A stretch of 64,000 nucleotides of DNA from Lichtheimia corymbifera B2541 (Eukaryota > Mucoromycota > Mucoromycetes > Mucorales > Lichtheimiaceae): the NCBI GenBank assembly GCA_000697475.1, contig JNEU01000813.1, positions 46,087 to 110,086 of the forward strand. The letters run 5' to 3'. Shown piece after piece: positions 22,867 through 34,158 of this stretch. How positions within the stretch are numbered: position 1 is the first letter of the stretch; each line of letters starts with the position of its first letter. Made by a program: the position numbers and the translations under genes. The notes beneath the pieces were generated by a model. It had not been told where the DNA came from. It was given only the letters and a program-made list of their open reading frames with translations, and made no database searches.

Positions 22867-25051
22867 ACAGCTGCTTCTTTAGACCAGCCACCACCCGCAG
22901 CGCTCTCGGTGATTGACGACTGTAAGTGCTTGACATTGGGATCCATGAGACAGGTCCTGATCGTGTCCTTATGTAGATGAGCGCATTATCGATGAGAAGC
23001 TGGAATCCCCTCAAGAAAAGACTATCGAGCTCAAGTGTGTGCATTGGATTGTCGACAATTTTGACGAGCTTCCAGACGTCGTATACGGTCCAACCTTTGA
23101 AGTGGGAGGACATAGATGGTCTGTATATGAAAACAACAATGCAACACGATCATCAATTGATTGACATATCCTCCTACTTTGCAGGTATGTCGAATTACAT
23201 CCACGAGGCAATAACAATTACGGCGTCGATGATTATGCTTCGATCTATCTGGTGTGGGATGGCTCAATATCGAGTGAAGCGCCTCCTGGTTCATCATCCA
23301 AAGCAAAGGCCAAAAAGGTGATCCCTGGCGACCATGCTTGTGCTCAGTTTGTCTTTTGCATGTCTACACCTCGTTACCCAACCAATTACAAGAGCTCAGG
23401 TAATAAATATGAATGATGGTTGATAGTCATGCGTTATTCTGATTTCCCTATTATTGCAGGCACACAGCACCGATTTACAGCTGATGATTATACCTGGGGC
23501 TATGCTCGACATACGATGCTCAATGAAACAACGACTCGTGATCCAGAGACAAATCGAGAAGCTTTCTTGGAGGATGGGAAAAAGATAAGAATCAGCACCA
23601 TTGTCCGTGTCATTGATGACTCAACAGGGCTACTTTGGATCGATGATGACTGGCAAGTAGTCGTTTATTCAAGTTGATGTATGTAACTAATATCATTCAT
23701 GTAGCTTCATCTCCCGTGACATTACAGGATATATCGGATTCAAGACTGGTGAAGGCACGCTCTCCTACATGCATTCCATTTTACAGCTTCTCTTTGCCAT
23801 CAAGGACCTCCGAAGAGCTGTCTATGCTGTACCTACCGAAAATCTGGAGCCCACCAGCCATATCGCCCTGGCATTACAACGGTTGTTTTACCAGATGCAG
23901 GATAGCAAGGATTCCGTCTGTAAGTTACAAGGTCATCAAATCAATTTTTGAACTTTCATTTAACCCATCCGTGTATGGTATGCATAGCTGTTTTAGAGCT
24001 TACCAAGGCGTTCGGTTGGCAGACTCTCGATCTTTATATGCCGCATGACTGTGTCGAATTTCTCTACGTGCTCCTGGACGCATTGCAAAGAAGGTATCTC
24101 AAGGTAAGATCGCGTTTTATTATAGTTTTCGCATATAGTATTAACGACCTTTATAGGAAAATGTCGTCCCAAACTTATTCGAGACCACTATTCGAAAAAA
24201 GGATGGCTATGCAAAGAAGGAGTATGGTATGTTTTGAGATTTGGGATAATCTTTGGAGTCACCGCTGACATATCATGCTGCCAACTAGTTCTTCCATTGA
24301 ACACCGTGGGTTGTGCATCATTGGACGCAAGCTTCGTTGAGGCTATCAAGACATCATTCACCATCGAGACTCTTCCATCGGTACTACTTTTACAATTGAA
24401 GCACTGGAAATACAATGCAGAAACCAGAACACTTGAGAAGGTACGAAGCATGAACGATATATATGGCTGCTCATCACTGATACTCTTTTAAACCATTGCA
24501 GATCTATGATCGCTATTCTTATCCGGAAGAGCTTGACATGGGATTATATATCGACAAAAAGAATGACAAGTCTTCAAAGGAAACCCATCCATATGTTTTA
24601 TTCAGGTATGTAACGGGATGTGCTATCATAGAAGAGGTACGTTTGATTGTAATGAATGAATGAATCTTTTAGTGTCATCATGCACGATGGTACCATGGCT
24701 CAAGGCGTCAACAACGTGTATATCAAACCAGAAATGGAAAAGGACAACTGGTAAAAAGAGATGTGGGGAGGACGCAAACAGCTGATTGAGAAACACGCCT
24801 TGTAACATGAATGGTGTCAATTTAGGTACAAATTTGATGGCAACAAGGTGTATCCTGCCAAGGTAGAGAATGTGCTTGACCCTCGATCTGGATTGAAGGC
24901 AGATAAAAACACAGCCTATGTGCTTGGTTATATACGCAAATCTCAGCTTGGCTCTGTGCTTGCCGATATTAAACGAAAGGAAATCCCATCCCATGTCATG
25001 GTCTCGACATTAGCTGACGCGCTTGATGCACATGAACCATTTCGCTCTTGA
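22754..25051 (+). CDS. MATH-USP protein, USP7/Ubp15-like, predicted catalytically inactive
   Basis: Twelve exons give about 540 residues with the order of USP7/Ubp15: a short N-terminus with PPPYEPP, a MATH/TRAF domain (IELKCVHWIVDNFDEL, FEVGGHRWYVELHPRG, FTADDYTWGYARHTML), then a USP fold. USP landmarks are recognisable: ITGYIGFKTGEGTLSYMHS, ELTKAFGWQTLDLYMPHD, CVEFLYVLLDALQRRYLK, LPSVLLLQLKHWKYN and NWYKFDGNKV. The Cys box, normally GATCYMNS, reads GTLSYMHS, so the nucleophile is Ser. The His box, normally GGHYxxY, reads QGVNNVY, so the general base is lost; only the Asp after KF remains. The C-terminal ubiquitin-like domains of USP7 are missing. It probably binds ubiquitin or MATH ligands without cleaving. 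One intron at 23653-23704 fits as GC-AG. The first exon (five codons, start 22754) is the least certain part. Confidence 0.85.
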
Positions 25052-25686
25052 GGATATATTACTAGACCCTATTTTCCCTTTAGCGTGTTTGCCGCTATTC
25101 ATTATTTTTCAATAAAATACATATTTACACAAAACATACATTGGGCTATCAATGGTATGTGTGGTCTCAGTTTCATGATGATTGGTGTTGGTGATCAGAA
25201 TAGAGATGCATGAATAACATCCCATGTATATAGCAAATGTCTATGTAATATAGTAATAATATCCTTGATAAAACGAATATCCTTGACAATACATATGGTA
25301 CATAAGAACCTTATCTAAGAATAAGCAACGCAGCATACTCTTCCCTTGCCTTTTTAATGACCTTTATTGTATATATCACAGCAATGGTCTCAATGTGCTG
25401 CAGGAACCATAAAGGATGCATGCTGGCATTACCAAACGTGCTGCTGAGTTTCGGTGGACGGCGGACTTGGTGGCAATTTTGAGCCAATGGTGGCACTCAA
25501 AATTCTTTCATAGTAAATTACCCCTGCCATATCTCCCCAATTACACTCAGGACCTTTTGGTTGGATTCCCCATTGCATCCGCTACATGTAGAGACTAAAC
25601 ATGATGCACTTTTACCGATTTCCGTATTTGGAAATTTTCAGGTTTATATATGTCCGCGCGAGCAAAAAGAAGGAATTACATCCCAG
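25052..25686. other. Intergenic before the tRNA gene
   Basis: An AATAAA-type polyadenylation motif lies at about 25110-25116, shortly after the USP-like stop codon. No other gene or repeat recognised. Confidence 0.45.
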
Positions 25687-25759
25687 GCCTAGCTAGCTCA
25701 ATTGGCAGAGCGTGAGACTCTTAATCTCAAGGTTGGGGGTTCGAGCCCCCCGTTGGGCT
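25687..25759 (+). tRNA. tRNA-Lys (anticodon CUU)
   Basis: A complete 73-nt intronless cloverleaf. The acceptor stem GCCTAGC pairs with GTTGGGC (with two G-U pairs). The D arm is AGCTCAATTGGCAGAGC. The anticodon stem TGAGA/TCTCA encloses loop CTCTTAA with anticodon CTT. The T arm is GGGGGTTCGAGCCCCC. CCA is not encoded, as in eukaryotes. The internal A and B box promoter sequences are intact. Confidence 0.96.
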
Positions 25760-25783
25760 GTAGATGTAATGACTCAAATCTAC

Positions 25784-25790
25784 TTTTTTT
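25784..25790 (+). terminator. RNA polymerase III terminator of tRNA-Lys
   Basis: A run of seven T on the coding strand, 25 nt after the tRNA 3' end, the standard Pol III stop signal. Confidence 0.7.
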
Positions 25791-26773
25791 GAATTTTTTG
25801 AAGGTGATCACGTGACCTATGCGTGTCCAATGATGATGTTTTCTTCCCTTGTCAATTTGTCCCTCCTTACCTTCTTAGTGTTCGTTTTCTTATTCATAAG
25901 CTATAATCATAGTTTCATCTTTCTCACTGTTCGATCCAATATGCGATTGCTCGCGTAGATATGCTCAATTTATCTTTTCTTGTTTAGAATCCATGTATAT
26001 CCTGCTGCTCCTTGCTTAATGCATGTATCGTCTCGAATTCGCCATCATCATGTTGCCGTTATAGATCCATGTAAATATTTGGGATGATGCGTATTACCCA
26101 TGTCTTACTCAGATAATGTGGTTTCATTTTCACCCAGTACTACGCGTAAAGCATACATCATCTCCTCATTCACGTATGGAGATTTCTTTTCAGTTTTAAC
26201 CCATCAGGCTATACTTGGTATTACCGTAATACTACTTGAGAACCGATACTATGTTACAGGGAAGAAAAAGGATCCTCTGCAGCGCTCTTTTGTGGAAGAT
26301 TTGTGTTATGATAGTAGCAAACGATCAACATGATGCTTAGCATAAAGCGCGGTAAATCCTTGAAGAGATATATATCACCTGATGCAACGTGGCACACTGA
26401 TTCGCAATTGCATGAATGCAAACGTCTTCCTCCCATGATGGTATTATTTTTTTATTATGCTGCTAAATAGTGTTCATTGTTCGTTCCACACCACAATCAT
26501 GCAACAACGAGTCATTGTTATCATATCATACTGGGCTCAGCACACTCAAACATATGAAGATGAAAACAGTATAAAGAAGTATGCAAGTAATTGAATGCCA
26601 CTGCACTTTTATTGAAAGACGTGATTGTTATAGGGGACTTAGTTGCACACACACATGCCGGAGGATCCGCCGAAAAACGTGGCAAGTAATTTGGCTGGGG
26701 AACATTTTTGGGCGCGCGACAACGACGATTCTCTCACCCTTTCCCTCTTCCCTCGCCTTTTTCCCTTTACATT
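25791..26773. other. Intergenic between tRNA-Lys and ArfGAP
   Basis: No gene recognised. A 77-codon frame at 26100-26333 has no family features. C/T-rich leader sequence at about 26735-26770 marks the ArfGAP promoter. Confidence 0.45.
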
Positions 26774-28485
26774 ATGCCTGAGCCAACAAAGGAACAAATT
26801 CAACTCGTCTTCAAGAAGCTTAAACAGAATCGCTACAACAAGGTATTGTGTTAGCTACCATTGCAGTCAAGAAAGGTGCGACTTACACAGGGACATGGTG
26901 GTTGGGGATAGGTGTGCTTTGACTGCAGCTCCAAGAATCCAACATGGTCATCTGTATCGTTTGGTGTCTATCTTTGTACTGATTGTTCATCTACGCATCG
27001 GAACATGGGGGTACACATTAGCTTTGTGAGGTATGGATACTGAAGGAACTGAGGTTGTGGACATAGTGCATGGATTTCCTTATCTTTGTTCCTGCAAATG
27101 TAGATCCACAGTACTCGACTCATGGACCTGGGATCAACTGCGGTTAATGGCAGTGGGTGGCAACCAAGCTGCTACTGAGTACTTTTCCAAAAACATGACA
27201 ACTGGATCAAGCAAGGATGCAAAGGCCAAATACACGAGCAGAGCTGGTCAACAATACAAGAAACTACTGGAGAAACGTGCTGCTGATGATGCCATTGCGT
27301 ATGTCTTTTCTTTTTTATCCACATTTGAAGAGAGTCATTTACTAATAGGATCATTTCGAATCATAGTCATCCGAATACTGTGGTGATTGACATCAACGAG
27401 GGAGCCGATCAGACATCTGACACAGCTGCTGCAAGCAATGATGTTGATACGCCAGCATCACCACCTGTCGCTGAAGCTGTTGCCACGCCAACCAGTAACG
27501 ATGACAGCAAAGCAACGCCTGAACCTGAGGAGAAAAAACATGAACAACCTGCCAAGCAAACATCATCAGCATCATCATCACCACCACCACCACAACCACC
27601 ATCTCCAGCAGCACGCACTACCACGACACCAAAAACACCTCCTGCTACTCCTACCATTCGCACAACCATGCGCACGAACCGAGGACGATTAGGAGCCAAG
27701 AGTGGCAAACTTGGTATCAAAAAGGCACCAGTGAATTTCAATTTCGAGGAAGCCGAGGCACGTGCAAAGGAAGAGAGCGAGCGTAAAGCCAAGTTGGGAT
27801 ACAGTGATGAGCCAGAGCCTGAAGAAACAACATCGGCATCATCATCATCAGCAGGAGCAGGTGCAGCAAAGAGTGGATTCTCGTCACGTTTGGCATATCA
27901 GGATGACATGGCAACAAGCAACAAGGATCAGGACAAAGAGGAAGCTATGGAAAAGCTTGGATTTGGCATGACCCGCATGAACATTGGCAATAGCAGCAGC
28001 AGCAATCGATCCATGTCATCATTCTCTTCGACTCGAGCTTACCATGATGCGGATGATGATTTACCTACTCAGTCCGCCAAGGATAAGTTTGGCAATGCCA
28101 AGGCCATTTCATCGGATCAGTTTTTTGGAAGGAATGAATATGATCCGGCTATTTCGGCTGAGCAAGCAGGCCGTCTTTCACAATTCACCAGTGCACGGGC
28201 CATCTCTTCGGATCAATATTTTGGCCGTGAAGAACCACACTCACCATCCGATAACACAGCCTATGGAAATGATTGGGACGCATTACAAGATCAAGCAGTG
28301 GATATCGCACGCAAGTTTGTTGGTCAGGCATCGGCTGATTTGGGTGCTGTTCGTGATTTAGCAGAATCGGCAACGTCAAAGGTAAGAGAGAGAGAGATGG
28401 GTCAAACAAGGAACATGATGGAATGACTCACACATCATTGGGGTGAATTTAGTTCCAGGATATGTTGCAGGATCTTCAGGTATGA
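26774..28485 (+). CDS. GLO3: ADP-ribosylation factor GTPase-activating protein, Glo3/ARFGAP2-3 type
   Basis: Activates GTP hydrolysis by Arf on COPI vesicles at the Golgi. Five exons. The ArfGAP zinc finger is CFDC, sixteen residues, then CTDC, followed by the catalytic Arg in [15 protein letters not shown]. The rest of the GAP domain is [19 protein letters not shown] and [18 protein letters not shown] disordered Pro/Ser/Thr linker (about residues 150-240) leads to the basic coatomer-binding region ([19 protein letters not shown]). Two Glo3 motifs mark the subtype: [15 protein letters not shown] and [14 protein letters not shown]. The C-terminal amphipathic end is FQDMLQDLQ after a last small intron. 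The final exon could instead splice on at 28480, giving a slightly different tail. Gcs1-type ArfGAPs lack the ISSxxFFG motifs, so the Glo3 assignment is firm. Confidence 0.93.
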
Positions 28486-28900
28486 TGTAGCCTGATCTTG
28501 TATTAGATTTTGTGCTGCTAGAAATCATCATCCTTACAAGAATCTTTTTATATCACAGCATCGGTATTGATACACTAGTACACGGATTCGATTCATCAAG
28601 TAGCGGTTTATATTCAATCCAATTAAACACCAATAATGATGACGGACTCAAAAAAGATGCCACGTGGCAGCGGTGAATTATGTGTGTGACAGAGGAGCGC
28701 TTTTTTTATGTGTTTTTCAAATACAATGTACAATGGGGCGGGTTTTGAGGGATGTATGGAGGGGGAGAGAAGGGTTATGAAGTAACATTTACAAAAAATG
28801 GTTTTACATGTAGGACAAATGATGATGTGACGATGATGAAGGATGTATTAATAGGCGTGGGTTGGGGGGAGGGGAGAGGAGGAAAGTGAGATCATTTCTT
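28486..28900. other. Intergenic between convergent genes
   Basis: Only 3' untranslated sequence of the two flanking genes; purine-rich (GGGGAGGAGAGG-like) from about 28755 to 28890. No gene seen. Confidence 0.45.
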
Positions 28901-29813
28901 TCATACCATGCTAACACGCATTCCGCAGCGAGCTATATCCATTAGGATTTGAGCAGCCTACAACAAGAAAGGTTTAGACACATTGACAACACCCAACTTT
29001 GATTGTTCGCCTTACCTCCATGAGCTGAACCTGCTGACCTTTTGGCATACCAAGCTGATGTTGAATCTCTTTCCATCCATCCGTGTGTTCCCATCGATGA
29101 CGTTGAAGGCATTTTGCATGTTGAAAGCTCGTTTGACACTGGTCACATGCTAGATACCCTTGTCCAGCACATTCTTTATCACCACCACAACACATGTCAT
29201 CTTCAGCGGTTAATGGGGGTGTATGTTGTTGACGGGCAGATGCAAATGATGCAAGCGTAGCAGCAGCAGCATTCACCGCTTCTTGTTCATCAAATCCACC
29301 TTTGGCTTTTTTGTTGGTTTTTCTTCGTTTCTTTGGAGTAGGGTGTTGATTGTGTGTACTTTTAGGCGATGGTGGTGTTACAACATTCTTGTCCAACAAT
29401 GGCTCTTCTCGCTTGATGGTATGAATAGTAGATGGTGGATAATAATAGTGTACAGGTGTGGATGATGATGATGGTGGTGGTGTTGTTACTGGGGAATCGG
29501 GATGATGCTGATAATGAATGGGGAATGGTGGAGGAGGTGGTGGTGGTGGATGATAAACATATGTTGGGTGAGGTTGAGGAGGATATCCAGATAGTGGTGG
29601 TAGAATGTACACGGGTCGGTTGACAGTTTCCGAATGCTGTTGCTGTTGCTGCTGATGTTCAAAGATACTATTGCGGCGTGGAGGGAAGGCAGGTGGTGGT
29701 TCAAGCAAAGATGATCCAAAAAGAGCTGAAGGCGGTGGCAAAGGTACACTAGCAGCACTACTACTATTGTTGTTGTTGGATGATGGGCTAGCGTGTGTGG
29801 TGGTTGTAGGCAT
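28901..29813 (-). CDS. Fungal C2H2 zinc-finger protein with C-terminal QQVQLMEAAQIL motif
   Basis: Two exons, about 285 residues. The first 210 are low complexity: Ser/Asn, glutamine run, and many prolines and tyrosines (PPPPPPPPFPIHYQHH). A basic segment, HPTPKKRRKTNKKAKGG, is a likely nuclear localisation signal. One classical C2H2 finger is clear: CDQCQTSFQHAKCLQRHRW then EH, spacing C-x2-C-x12-H-x3-H. It is followed by WKEIQHQLGMPKGQQVQLME and, after a 57-bp intron, AAQILMDIARCGMRVSMV. The KHRWEH...QQVQLMEAAxIL pattern is conserved in a group of fungal nuclear proteins of unknown role, probably DNA-binding. The start at 29813 is chosen over an upstream ATG at 29924 because the extra 37 residues look like translated leader sequence. 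Confidence 0.8.
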
Positions 29814-30530
29814 CAAAAGAAAGAAATAAGAGAGAGGAAGAATGGAAAGGAAAAATGAAGAGTTTTTTTGTGTTGCTGGGTGAGGCGGACTTGGACATAG
29901 TGATCGAGAGCAGTAAGCTGACAATAGACACTAATCTCACTCGCAATATTGGATTCCGCTTGCATTTCCCAGTTTGGATGTTTGACAACTTCTTTTCAGA
30001 GATGCTGCTGTTGCTGCCGGATAACTTTTGCGGAAAGACAAAGGGGTGGTCAGGGGCTCCCCTTCCCCATGGATGTGCCACGGATGGCCTAGACCTTGTA
30101 CATTATTTGTCAAACACTTGAATCCATCTTCTTAACGATATAACATGACCTCCTTTATCCTTCACTACCTTGCATTTATCCGCTTGCGTCGTTGTTGCTT
30201 TCATACATGGTGGTTGTGGTAGGAATCATCCATAGGAGCAAAAGGCAATAGAGCGATTGTTCTGGGGAAACGTGCGAAAGTCAGTGTGTGAAAAGAGGGG
30301 AATTATATGCATCCAGAAAAAAAAAGCTCTCATGTGCTCCATTGGTGTTGCATTTGGGTCACAGCACAAATGCATTCCCTTTTTCTGTATACCATGTCTG
30401 TTTGCGCCCAACCCTCCTTTTTTATTGCTCTCACAACTTTTAATTGCCTTCTTTCTCGTATTTCTCTCTCTCTTTTATTTCTTGCTTCTCTAACATCTTT
30501 CGAGACAACATTATCGATATTATCGCTACG
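29814..30530. other. Divergent promoter region
   Basis: Promoters of the C2H2 gene (minus) and the following gene (plus). Open frames at 29855-30121 and 30257-30493 show no family features. C/T-rich sequence at about 30460-30500 precedes the plus-strand ATG. Confidence 0.45.
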
Positions 30531-31779
30531 ATGGCACCAACAGCATCCGCATCCACAGCTGCAGCTGCAGCAACATATTCATCACCTTCACCACGTAAAC
30601 ATGTCAAGAAACCATATAAAAGCTGGCTCAAGGATGGAGTTAACGGTGGACCAAGCTCGATGCAAATCGTAGTTCAATGGTTATCAGCCAACTATGCGAC
30701 CAAGTGGCGAGATGACAGTGATAATCGCCTTCCCAAAAAGATGCTGCTCCAAGAGATACTCGACCAAATGCAACAAGCGGGTATCCATCATCGTCTTGCC
30801 AAAGACGTTGCTAGCAAGATTTCAACTTTGCAAAGCAACTATCGAACAGCAAGGGAATGGTACGACGTGATCGGTACGCAGTGGCGTAAAGCAGGTGCTC
30901 AAGAAGTTGATGTTAAAAGTAAGTTGGTATTGTCCATGTGTATTGTGCTTCGGTCGAAAATTGAGTTCTAGGTTGTGCCGACTGATGTTTTTGGGTACAT
31001 TGTTCTACATAGAAGAGGTCTTGCGACGTTTTCCATACTGGGATGAGTTACATGGTGCTTTTGGTACAACCACCACCGTAACAACCACCACGACGACCAC
31101 CATTGCTGGTAGTGTTTCAAGCAGATCCACGATGACCACGATGACCACGCATGATAATAGTAATATCGTTGGTTGGCCTATGTCCATCAAATCCATTATC
31201 CACAATGACGAAAAAGAACAGCGAAAACAGGATCAACGAGAGCATTACCAACAAGAAAAGCGACACCAGCAGCTTCCCAGTCTTTCATCAATGCTTCCAT
31301 ATCACCCCACCACTAACATCAACCATGAGCAGCAACAACAGGCTGTTGCCACTGCCACCTTTGCAGCTGCAACTGCACAAGCAACATTAACGAATGCCAA
31401 AGCAACAACCGCACGAGTGATCCCACTTTCAAAATGTACTCGAGCGTTTATTGTATCGACGGCTATTGCTGGTAATGAGAAAACACCCACTGTTTCTTCT
31501 CCCGAATACGTGCCGAGTTCACCACCTACGACGACGACTACTACTACTACACGCCATCCTATCCATCATCATGAGTCATCACCAGCATCCGGAATAGCAT
31601 ACCCGTATTATTATCATCACCATGGTGTGAAGCGGCGACATCATCACGAGGCCATGGTGCTCGCACAAGAACAAGAAAAAACGCGGCGGGTCCGTGCAAG
31701 AGCTGATCTTGTCAAGCATCTGGTACAGACAGGTTATTCCAAGGATGAAATCGCGGCTGAGCTAAAGTTGTGTTCTTGA
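30531..31779 (+). CDS. Putative Myb/SANT-like or related DNA-binding protein
   Basis: Two exons, about 390 residues. The ordered part is N-terminal (about residues 20-160): HVKKPYKSWLKDGVNGGPSS, VVQWLSANYATKWRDDSDN, LDQMQQAGIHHRLAKDVASK, STLQSNYRTAREWYDVIG, and after the intron EEVLRRFPYWDELHGAFG. This alternation of Trp and helical segments, ending in the RRFPYWDELHxxFG box, resembles fungal Myb/SANT-like proteins related to transposase DNA-binding domains. The rest is low complexity: Thr runs, Gln/His runs, and two Ala/Thr stretches. A C-terminal helix, RARADLVKHLVQTGYSKDEI, may be a protein-binding motif. Family is a best guess; no catalytic residues of a transposase are visible. Confidence 0.6.
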
Positions 31780-32533
31780 TATCTCGCTTTTCTTTTTTAC
31801 TCATACCCACCACCACCACCCATGTTGCATCATCCTAGTACATCTTTTTTTCTTTTGCATATATGTTGGCATCCATTACCTACCCTATACCTCTTTCAAC
31901 AAACAACCCCTCTTGTTGACCTCCGTCGAAAACTCTGATCTCCGTGTTCTTGTCCCCTTGCATCATATCTCTCTCTTCTCATTCACACATTTTTTCTTCT
32001 TCTTGCATCATTCTGAAAACATTGTATGTACGTTGCTTCCTTTTCTTTTGTATAATTCAATCCATGGCCTTTTCTTTTTGCTTTTCACACAGTTGTGTGT
32101 GAGGCGCAGTTTTTTTGTCCATTTATGTGTCTTGTGTGTGTGTGCGTGTGTATCTTTTAATACGGATCCCTCCAATTATGGGGATTGGGGCTTTGGAAAG
32201 AAAAGGTGTGGCCGAATTTCTTGCTATTCAAAAGCTACTGCAGCAGCAGCAGCAGCAATGCATGCATATAAGGAGGAGGTCCATATGATATCCTTTGCAA
32301 TGATGCTGTTGCTGCTGCTGCTGCATGAATGACCATAAAGAGAGAGAATCCCCAAACTTGCAGAAAGCTTAAATAGCGCATCTTTATTGCAGATCGGAAT
32401 TTGGTCTATCGTGGCTGGCTGATAAGCAATGCGTGGGTTGATTGTATTGGATGGGCCTAAAATTACAGAAAAGGATATGCATATCAGGGGGTCAAAGTGA
32501 TGAAGGCGGCGACAGGGAGGTGGGGTCACGATA
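31780..32533. other. Intergenic between convergent genes
   Basis: T/C-rich 3' sequence of the upstream gene (about 31785-32150). A 139-codon frame here is Phe/Leu-rich translation of this tract and is not supported as a gene. It contains the triplet hairpin listed separately. Confidence 0.45.
32240..32326. repeat. Inverted GCA/TGC triplet repeat hairpin
   Basis: About six GCA triplets ending in AATGCATGCAT (32240-32269) face an inverted run of TGC triplets (about 32303-32326), one interrupted by a GTT. The two arms can pair over about 22 bp with a loop of about 35 nt. Lies between two convergent genes, so it would be in their 3' transcripts. Confidence 0.7.
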
Positions 32534-34158
32534 TCAAAGAATGCTCTTGTTACGAAGCAACTTTCCAAAACGCTGGATATCCTTGGTCAGCTGTTCACCT
32601 TCTTCCATGGCTGGAAAATGACCACCCTATGATGTTTGTTACCATATAAGCAATCTATATAGCGTTACACGAACACAAGAGCACATGTAATCCCACTTAC
32701 CGATTCGTATTCAGAGAACTGATGGAGGTTGGTGGCTGCTTCGAGCCAATCTTGTGGCAGCTAAAAACGGGATTTTCTTAGCATCCAGGGGGAGGTCATC
32801 CAAAAAGGGGAACAACAAGGATATCATGCATGCATTATTATCCCTACCTTGGAAATATCATGAGCAAACGCCGAGACGGCAACAGGTACTTCGACCCGAG
32901 GGATGACTACTTTGACCATTTCATGTTGATGAAGGCATTCATAATAGATACGAATCGAGGATGACATGGTGTTGGTCAAGTAATAAATGGAGACTTGGGT
33001 CAAAAAGTCATGTGTTGAAATGGTGGAGGGCAACGCTTCGATATCCTGCTTTTCCGCAGGATGGTATGTCCATTCATGGTACTTTTCAAGCATCCATGCT
33101 ATATAAAAGGGAACCAATCAATGCATTGATTTTTAAACGTGGGTTGCTGCTGCTGCTGCCTTGATCACCAATTCACGTGACCTCAGCAGACAAAAACTGC
33201 TACTACTACTACTTACCCATAAGACCCAATGGGCTATCTGTCAATCCATAAGCAAGCGTGTAAGGTCGAGTGCCTTGAATAGCACGATATCCACACCCAT
33301 AATACCATTCGGCATTGGCAAATGTGGCACCGTTAAGGACCGTTTTTCCTTTTCCGTAAACACGATCAAATCCAACCAGCACACTGGTAAAGAATTTGAC
33401 GATCTTGAATGGGTGGAATAAAAGGTTACGAGGCGTTGGGAGTGGTGGTAAGCAGAAAGGAAGACCGGTATGGAATGCCTTGCAGTTTTGCTTGTATCGT
33501 GTTGCCATGTACTTACCAATGATGGCACCCCAGTCACCGCCCTGCAATACTACCTCATGTTAGTGACCATAAAGGAGAGAGTGATATAATGATGGCAACG
33601 TACAATAGCTGGTGTATCCAAGTTCGATCATGAGCTCATTCAACAATGCTGCATTCTTGGCTACACCAAAACCCCGCTCTGTGGGTGGATCCGAAAATCC
33701 AAAACCAGGAAGACTTGGTACAATGACGTGAAAGGCCTGATTCAATGTTAACGTGTGTGTTTGGTTATGGGTCCAATCCTTACTTGACCACCAAAAGCGC
33801 CATCGCGTAAATCATCAATCACGTTATGGAATTCATAAAAGGTGGATGGCCAACCATGTAAGAGAAGGAGAGGGATGGCATTCGGATCGGATGATCTCTC
33901 ATGGATAAAATGGATTTTCATGTCTTGCAGGGTGCCATGGTAATGGTGCCATTGATTCATTTTTGCGCGAGCCACTTCCCAATCGTAATCCTCAAGCCAT
34001 GCCTTGGCAACGGGCTCGACAGCCCAAGTGGGAGCACCATAATCCCATCCCACATCCTCTTTTAATTCATTTGGATACGTGGTTTTGCTGAGTTTGTCCT
34101 TGAGCAACGACAGCTGTTCAGGAGAAAATGATGGTACTTCAAATGGCTCAACGTGCAT
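32534..34158 (-). CDS. Epoxide hydrolase (alpha/beta-hydrolase, microsomal-type N-terminus)
   Basis: Hydrolyses epoxides to diols. Six exons, about 405 residues. The N-terminal EHN domain is clear: PEQLSLLKDKLSKTTYPNEL, GWDYGAPTWAVEPVAKAWLE, WRxEY-like WEVARAKMNQWHHYHGTLQ. The hydrolase core has the oxyanion-hole motif LLLLHGWPSTFYEFHNVI, PSLPGFGFSDPP, and the nucleophile Asp in QGGDWGAIIGKYMATRY, which spans an intron. The cap domain includes AYGLTDSPLGLM and AWMLEKYHEW. The base His is in GGHFPAMEEGEQLTKDI, read in the last exon at about 32580-32620. Catalytic Asp and His are therefore present; the acid partner was not pinned down. Physiological substrate is unknown; detoxification or lipid epoxide turnover are both possible. 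Confidence 0.92.

Noticed and set aside
22736..23113. 125-codon minus-strand frame
   Set aside because: Antisense to the MATH domain exons, which are strongly supported.
29855..30121. 88-codon plus-strand frame
   Set aside because: Sits in the divergent promoter region opposite the C2H2 gene leader; no family features.
31913..32332. 139-codon plus-strand frame
   Set aside because: Translation of a T/C-rich 3' region and a GCA run, all Phe/Leu/Ala; no domain and no supporting exon structure.
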